Shown piece by piece: positions 57,331 through 64,000 of a DNA stretch of 64,000 bases. Origin of the DNA: Schistosoma mansoni. Lineage: Eukaryota > Platyhelminthes > Trematoda > Strigeidida > Schistosomatidae. Each line of letters starts with the position of its first letter. Within the stretch, counting starts at the first letter, position 1. The stretch spans positions 6,740,152 through 6,804,151 of the forward strand of contig NC_031498.1 in assembly GCF_000237925.1 (NCBI RefSeq), written 5' to 3'. A model generated the notes under the pieces. The model searched no databases. It had not been told where the DNA came from and saw only the letters and a program-made list of their open reading frames with translations. Position numbers and translations under genes: made by a program.

Positions 57331-57652
57331 GTGACTGGCTTCAAGAGATATTTCCTGGAGTACTAGTGAGAAGCAGTGACCAGTGGAGTATAACCAGGTC
57401 TGTTGTGAAATATCAACTCACTTAAGACAGTGGTGGTGGGTCGCTCAATTTCAAGGAGTGGCTGAAGTTAGACATTAACACCGTTGGATGCTCGCTCAGT
57501 GGTCTAGTGGTTAAGCGCTCGCGCGTGAGACTGATAGGTCCTGGATTCGAATCTAGCGAGACGGGATCGTGGATGCGCACTGCTGAGGAGTCCCACAATA
57601 GGACGAAACTGTCGTCCAGTGCTTCCAGGTTTTCCATGATGTTCTAGCTTCA
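57331..57652 (+). repeat. Companion block and tRNA-derived SINE with intact hammerhead core (plus)
   Basis: The companion block 57331-57480 leads into a tRNA-like head with A box GCTCAGTGGTCTAGTGG (57494-57510) and B box GATTCGAATC (57544-57553), then the hammerhead 57577-57622. The head has the spacing of an internal Pol III promoter. The best preserved copy of this family in the window. Confidence 0.85.
57577..57622 (+). ncRNA. Hammerhead ribozyme, minimal form, in a SINE
   Basis: Stem I GCACTG/CAGTGC (6 bp), core CTGAGGA (CTGANGA), stem II GTCC/GGAC with a 7-base loop, then GAAAC, and cleavage-site C at 57616 after GT. Stem III is short (A-U and C-G, then mismatches), as is common for schistosome hammerheads. 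All core residues fit the consensus; self-cleavage is predicted between 57616 and 57617. Confidence 0.75.
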
Positions 57653-57654
57653 AA

Positions 57655-57900
57655 TGATCCAGGACGCGCGTTTCGTCCTATTTGGGACTTGTCAGCTGGA
57701 TGTACCTACATCTCAAAGTTGATGTTCATTCTGGGACTCGAAGCCAGTACCATTCGCTTCAAACGCCATTGCATTATCCACTTATCTACTGAGTCCTGAT
57801 AGCCAATTGCTTATGTGCATCTTAGATTCCACTGCTAGTCATTATCCATCTCTGCTTATAAAGCTTATGACTTCAGACAATAGCGAAACAATCCGTACAG
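57655..57900 (-). repeat. S-alpha-like SINE (minus)
   Basis: Minus strand: tRNA-like head (about 57720-57800) with B box GGCTTCGAGTCCCAG, then ACATCCAG and hammerhead-like stem II GTCC/GGAC with GAAACGCGCGTCC. The core reads CTGACAA, losing G8, so probably inactive. It lies directly against the plus-strand SINE. Confidence 0.8.
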
Positions 57901-58236
57901 GATGCATATATACCAACAAAAGACTGATCAATTGTTGTTCTAAACACCAATGGGAATATTCAACCAAACAATACCAAGTGAATTCAGACAATATCAGTTC
58001 AGTTTTGTTGATTAATGTAACCAGCTGTGATTATTAATTAATATATTTCATTATGACTTAACAATTTATATTAAATTAATAATTAAATAAACACTTATTT
58101 CAAAAAATAATAATGATTATTATTATTATTATTATCAATGATAATTTTTTCTTTTTTCAGTTTCATCTTTTTTTTCATTTTAATTTTATTCAAAGATAAT
58201 TTGTAGACTATTAACCAAATGTCTGTTCGAATTACA
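57901..58236. other. No gene recognised
   Basis: AT-rich with an ATT run (58107-58133). Confidence 0.5.
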
Positions 58237-58365
58237 TATATATATATATATATAAACCTATCTATCTATCTATCTACCTATCTTACTATCTATCTATCCT
58301 ACTATCTACCTATCTACCTATCTATTTATCTTACTATCTTACTATCTATCTTACTATGTTACTTT
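58237..58365. repeat. TA run and compound CTAT/CTAC tetranucleotide microsatellite
   Basis: TATATATATATATATAT followed by more than twenty imperfect CTAT, CTAC and CTTA units. Confidence 0.95.
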
Positions 58366-59097
58366 TCTTAAAAAAAGTCCATCATAGTTAATAATAGTTA
58401 GAAACTTGTCTGTTATACCTGAATCTTTACACACACATACACACATAAACAGAAAATGAAAGAAAGATATAATATAAATCTGTGAAATTTCACATCATGT
58501 TTATTATAATGTCAGTTTAGTTAATGTTGAAAGTGTTGTGTTGATAATTATCTCTTTTTCATTTTTGAAAATAAACTAACTGAAGATTGTTATAACTTGT
58601 TTATTATTAGTAGTAGCTATAGTGGTTATTACTTTATATTTTATTTTTATATAGACTAATAAGTAAATGTCTGAACTAATTAAGTCTTTTTTTAGCACAT
58701 CATCATTATGGTGACTGTAAATTAGGTAATAATATTTAAATCGATGTCTATACATTCACTTAAATATGAATAACAAAATGTTTATACACCTACATGTTTG
58801 TATAAATTAAAGACCAGATGATTTTAATTAGTTTATAGAAAAAAAAAACGAATGGAAAAAAGTAACATCACCACCACCAATAATAATAACAGGAGAGTAA
58901 AGGATTAAAAATGAAAAAAGAAAAAAGAATGTTGAAGAAATGATATTTGTGTAGTATGAAATTCATCAGGGGGGGATTTGTATGATTTTCCTTAGAAACA
59001 AAAGTTCTATCAATTAATTCATGTGTTTAACAAATTAAAATAATTTATATACATGTACATAATTGTATATCTTCTACAGACCTTAGTTGTACTTCTT

Positions 59098-59099
<2 letters not shown>
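58366..59099. other. No gene recognised
   Basis: AT-rich, with a short CA-rich stretch near 58430-58446. No exon seen. Confidence 0.5.

Positions 59100-59138
<39 letters not shown>
59100..59138. repeat. TA microsatellite
   Basis: About 19 TA units. Confidence 0.95.
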
Positions 59139-59140
<2 letters not shown>

Positions 59141-59534
59141 TTAAATGAAGATATCAGTTTAACAAATGACTACAAATATCACCACTTCTATCGCTAATTC
59201 TTCGTCTACTACTTCACGATGGTTATATATATCTGTTACTAATCAGTAAACAATATTATGTGATTTTTCCAATTAGCAATACATCTGGAGTAAATTTACT
59301 GGAAAAATTTTCACTTTTGATCAATCCTTCTTTTTTCTTTTTTGTCCTCGATTTTTTTTATAATTTAACTGATTAAATTTTATTGCTCTTTTTTTCCGTT
59401 AATGAAGTTAATTAAAAATAGTTTCATTTTGTTGTCTTTACTTGTTATGAGATGATGGTCTGAATAATAATATGTTATATTTTTTTGAATAAGTGAATTA
59501 TCAAGATTAGTTATATCATAGTACAAGGATAACT

Positions 59535-59935
59535 GTTTCCACTGGTCATAGCTTCTAATGAGAACTCCAAGAAATTCATCTTGAAGCTAGTCACTAGTGA
59601 GCACATGATTATTATCAGAAAAGGGGTTTGTGGAGTATGTAGTAATTTGAATGGATGAAGGTTTGCGCAAGACCATAGGTTAATTGAAGTTAGGTATTAA
59701 CATCGTTGGATACCGGCTCAGAGGTTGAGTGTTAACGCGTGGGACTGAAGGTCATGGGTTCGAGTTCCATGTGTGGGATTGTGAATGAGTATTGTTGAGG
59801 AGTTCCATACTAGAACGAAACGACCGTACAGTACTTCCAGGTTTTCGATGGCAGTTTAGCTTAGACTGACTCATGAATTCAAGTGTTGTAATTACTACAA
59901 TCTCCACAAACCCCCATTCTGACAAATTTATTATA
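59535..59935 (+). repeat. Companion block and tRNA-derived SINE with covarying hammerhead (plus)
   Basis: Companion block 59535-59635, tRNA-like head with A-box-like GGCTCAGAGGTTGAGTG (59708-59724) and B box GGGTTCGAGTTCC (59757-59769), then a hammerhead-like fold at 59789-59834. The first core base is T instead of C, so it is probably inactive. Stems I and II stay paired through changes on both sides. An inverted companion end lies at 59895-59925. Confidence 0.8.
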
Positions 59936-62039
59936 CAAAATCGAAGGAACACTGGTCTTATCTACTTCAAAGTACTCGTGTATGATTATAAACTTGTCCC
60001 ATTTATGTTTTCATTGTTGAAAACCTTCTTGGAATATCTTAAAGTTGTATTTTTGGCAGCATCGTAGATTTCGATAATTCGCCAAAATTTGATTTATTTC
60101 AAATTATTTAGGCAATTAATCAACTGTTAGAAAATACATGATACTCTACAAGTTCGTTGTTTCAATCAAAACATTGGATCAAGGATTATTCTAGTCTAAC
60201 AGATAGCCACAATATTCATGGCCCTTACTTAAATGCTTTATCGATGTGTAAAAGCTGTTTTCTTTCAACAGATGACTTGCATAGACATGTTTTAATATAT
60301 TATGAGTTTTCTATGAGTCTACCAAAATTTCATGATAAACCTTAGTAACTTCGTCAGTTTATGTATTGCACATACCATATATATATACGAAACCAATTGC
60401 TCTGATTTAAAAAATGCCAACTTCTTGACTCTTTAGTTTTGGTGTATCATGTTCGATATTTTAAGGCATAAGTAAAATTGTTAAAAAGAAACGAAATATT
60501 CGTAAATAACATTTTGATCTTAACTGATTCCACAACGTATACTCCCAGGTTGTAAGACAAATTATTTTTCAATACATATAATTAACCAGAAACCACTGTT
60601 TTTTTCTTTAGGAAGTATTAAACAAGGTGAAATGTGTTCAAACGCGAACTCTTCAAGAATAATTCCTAACTTTAGAGACTAGACGTTGACTTAAGTCATT
60701 TGCTAGAATTCGAGAGGTATGAAGATTCTTCAAAAACACTAGGATAGTGATGTAAAAGTAATTAAAGTACCTAGAACAAATGTGTTCACTGACACATTAA
60801 AACACTTAAATCACAAACGGAATATCAAACATTCAATAGTGTACTATGTAGACAAATGATACCTGACTACAAGTATATTTATATTGTTTATTATTTGTAA
60901 GGTGTATTATCACTTTTAATCATAGTTTCAAGGAAATAGAATAATACTGTGTGCGAAAGAGTAAATGTACATTTCTTTTAAAAATCATCGTATCACTAAA
61001 TTACAAGTTAGTGCAAAACTGAAGCAAGTTTGATTGTGACACTCTACATTTTATTTGTTGTAAATAGTAGCCACGAGGCTAGATAAGCCTAGAATGCAAT
61101 ACAACTTGAAATTATCATCGTGTATCACTTTCAAGTTTCAAACTAAAACAACAGCTATCCAGTGTTCTTTAATATGGTTTATCCTTTATATTACTTGGGT
61201 AAAATTAATAACTGAATTTATAGTTTTATTGCTATTGAGAAAGATCTATTTACATAAGAAATTATTAGTGTAATTCACTCGGTTTTTAATCTTATATTCA
61301 GTATACATTGCTGTTGTAAAATAACTTTTGAAGGTATTAAGTTCAATCCTAATTTTTCATGTATATTGATGAGTTTCCATGAGAATGATCGCCTTTTGTT
61401 GATTTTATTCAGTTTAGTTTTAACAGTGGAAATTTGGATAATTAACAATAAGGTTTACAGTATTGTATAGGTATATTTGATTGACGAGTTTAAGCCTCTA
61501 TCAAATATTCATTTTGAGGTTATTTGAATGTTGGCATCTTTTACTCATTCACTCATTAGAAGTAACCATCTAGGTAATTTTGCATATGAAATACATGATT
61601 GAAAATAGACGTTGGAAACATAGTTTGTAGTTCTTTTAAAAAAATACCGATTTCATATTTTAAAGTGGCTACACAGTTCATACTACGTAAATTAGCTATA
61701 GGAGTTTTTCTTTACCGAAGATAATTTTTATTTACTCAGATTAAACGCATTCTAAAACTATCATGGTATATAATTCTTTTTAAATTTTAGTGCATACATG
61801 ATGTTAATAAAGTTCTTATTATTAAACAAATGTTTTACTGTTTAATAATTTTCAATCTTAGCAATGAGATGCATTATAATACGCATTACTTTACAAGTAA
61901 ATATCTATATCTAATTAGATGATTCTCTTGGTTTTCATAACTACTGGTTTAAATTTTTTTTGGTGCTCATAAAGATGTACACCTGAATACAGGTAATTGC
62001 TTATGATTATTTAAAATCTTGTTTACTATAATTCAGTGG
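59936..62039. other. No gene recognised
   Basis: About 2.1 kb of AT-rich sequence. The plus frame 60157-60345 shows no known motif. Confidence 0.5.
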
Positions 62040-62220
62040 GTACCAAGTTAGAGTTTGAAATAAAAGATACTCGGCTAGAATCTCAATATGGAAATTTATA
62101 CCAGTATATAAGTACATGAAGTTGATGAGTACCAAATGGGATGAAATGTCCATCCTGGATCTCAGTGCTAGTTGCAATCCACATATTCTAGAAAAATGCT
62201 TTTCAATGTTGTCTAGTCAT
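62040..62220 (+). repeat. Old S-alpha-like SINE (plus)
   Basis: B-box-like CTAGAATCTCAATATGG, then TTGATGAG, ACCAAATGGGATGAAATGTC and CATCCTGGATCTCAGTGCTA, the S-alpha hammerhead region with C3 lost and weak stem II. Confidence 0.6.
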
Positions 62221-64000
62221 ATCGTAGTTAAAATATTACCTTCACATTGGATATAGGAATCCATCATAAGGTAACAACCAGCATCTACTGATCCAAATGA
62301 GCATCAGGATCATTAAAAATCTTTCTTTACTTCAAAGTTAATGTAATTAGTTAACAGAATAAAAGATTGATCTGTTATCATTCAATAATAGTTTAAAACT
62401 ATCCAATACCTAAACTATTAAATCATTTCTTCGCTAATTACTTCATAGTTGAAATTAAATTCATGAATTAATAGGAAACAGTCTTCAACATGACAAAAAC
62501 TGTTTAACCAAATGAAATACCAAATATATTAATCATTTAATTATACGTAACATACAAATTGATCATTGAATGTTACATGTTTAATTTTAGATTCTTAAAA
62601 TTAGAAACAGCTGAACCAATAGTAATCATGCTAAATTTTAATGTATGGATAACTGAATGAATAACTGACGGTGATCTATATTTTATCTACACAGGAAAGA
62701 GGTAATTGTCGAGACAGAGAGAGGGAGAGACAGTGAGAAATGCAAAGTAGAATAACAATTTACGTCTGTTTTTCATCATCATCATCATCATACGTATACA
62801 ATAACATTGTACTTTATACTTTAATTATTTAACGAGGGAATAATAATAGTCTATATGCTATTTATTCATTCATCATTAAGTATAATTAGTGCAATTATTA
62901 TTATCATCACCATCAATTTTGTTCGATTCTTGGATTATTCTATTCGTTATTCTGTAATAATGATATAAATTCTTTTTAATGAATATCAAGACAATAATAA
63001 TAATAATACTATTAATCAAAGTAATACTAGTTACAACTGTATAAAATATGAAGATTAAAAACAGACTTATCGATACAAGATGATTAGTACATTTAATTAT
63101 TCTATTAACAAGTGTTTTACATCCATCAAAAACAGAGTAGTATATATTAGGCTTCACTTTATCTCTCTCCTCCTTTCTCTCCTTCCCTCTCTTCCTCTTC
63201 CCCTCTCTTTCTCTATGTATATATATGTTGGCATACATAGATGTACATCTACACGTGCACACATATACTTATATAATCAACCGGTATCATTTCTTTACGT
63301 AGGATTTATGCTTTATAATATTTCAAATAAGAAAGTAATATGTAAAACAGTCAAGAAAATTTCATGTTAAACTAATTATTACACTTTAAACAATTAAGTA
63401 ACATTGTCAATTTAGAATTTAATTAGCTCTCATTAATTTTAATAAATTTATAGTTTTATTTATAATTTCAATTATATATGACAAGCAACATAAACCAGTC
63501 GTTAAGATTATTATCAGTTTGTAACCAATAATGATCAATACTGTTCTGAATTTATTTAATTTAAATGATACAATTAATGGGATTCAAGAACCATGAACTG
63601 GTTCTTGTATTCAACTGTAAGTTACATCATTAACAAGTGAGTTCAAACAGAAGTAGATGGAACAATGACCGAACATGTTAATAACTGTTTGAGAGTAGGA
63701 TGTATTAATCAGTGAGCTGTAATCAAACTGGTTATATAGATATGTATAGTATTTTTAATTTTTTTAGATGATCCTACATTAGGTTATTCCTCCCTCTCTC
63801 TCTAGTCTGACGTTGTCTGCAACGTTTTGATTGTTCATCATACCCAGTATTTTTGGTCACTTATCCACTCATTTAATGACCAAATGCTGGATATTAAGGT
63901 GTCAGCTTCATGGGAGATTTTATTTCAATCCCTAGCTTTCATTATATTTGTGTTTTCCATTCGTGTATGTTAGGCTATACAATACATGGCAGATAGTTCA
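62221..64000. other. No gene recognised; simple repeats
   Basis: Contains purine-rich sequence (62715-62740), a CAT run (62774-62791), an AAT-rich run (62990-63010) and a polypyrimidine tract (63163-63214). The frames here reflect low complexity, not genes. Confidence 0.5.

Noticed and set aside
57655-57700. Active hammerhead in the minus-strand S-alpha copy at 57.7 kb
   Set aside because: Core reads CTGACAA; stems are fine but G8 is lost.
62876-63262. 128-codon minus-strand frame
   Set aside because: Low-complexity Arg/Lys/Glu and Ile-rich text from a purine tract and AAT repeats.

Overview
The window looks like nuclear DNA of a parasitic flatworm, almost certainly a schistosome. It is AT-rich, genes are sparse with long introns, and the repeats are typical of Schistosoma: tRNA-derived SINEs carrying hammerhead ribozymes (S-alpha-like), RTE-clade and CR1-clade LINEs, and Gypsy elements including one with a Boudicca/CsRn1-type CHCC Gag. 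The species cannot be fixed from the sequence alone. Three 200-base N blocks (19044-19243, 21625-21824, 25490-25689) are scaffold gaps of nominal size.

Three host genes are supported. (1) Minus strand, 728-6327 and running off the left edge: a BARD1 homologue. Five exons join in frame and encode a C3HC4 RING and three ankyrin repeats; the BRCT exons should lie outside the window. (2) Plus strand, 34909-37961: a two-exon TTI2-like gene (TELO2-interacting protein 2), with a pair of inverted repeats in its only intron. (3) Minus strand, 53876-56162: an NK1/slouch-class homeobox gene whose 3' half is split by an apparent one-base frameshift; its 5' exon or exons were not found. BARD1 (BRCA1 partner) and TTI2 (PIKK maturation) both belong to DNA-damage pathways, but nothing suggests coregulation.

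Region 12.3-29.8 kb is a graveyard of mobile elements. A decayed Gypsy element A (12.3-18.3 kb) was split inside its reverse transcriptase by a second Gypsy element B (about 13.92-16.76 kb, with both LTRs). It was hit again by an LTR-like repeat (17681-18034) and cut by a SINE. Around that SINE lies a large palindrome (about 17.44-19.36 kb), broken by a gap. Further right are RTE LINE pieces in both orientations (20.3-23.2 kb), a Gag zinc-finger remnant (23.7-24.4 kb), a gag-protease piece of a CsRn1/Boudicca-type element (26.0-27.2 kb, minus) with a textbook -1 frameshift signal, and a CR1 LINE (27.8-29.8 kb). Another LINE (32.0-34.1 kb) abuts the TTI2 5' end.

Region 38-64 kb is mostly non-coding, with microsatellites, a chain of triplet-repeat palindromes near 46.3 kb, one more RTE tail (47.1-47.9 kb), and two families of hammerhead-bearing SINEs. 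The best-preserved ribozyme is at 57577-57622 (plus). A sister copy at 59789-59834 shows compensatory changes in two stems. Two orphan exon candidates with good splice sites (41.8 kb plus; 44.8 kb minus) may belong to genes that lie mostly elsewhere.
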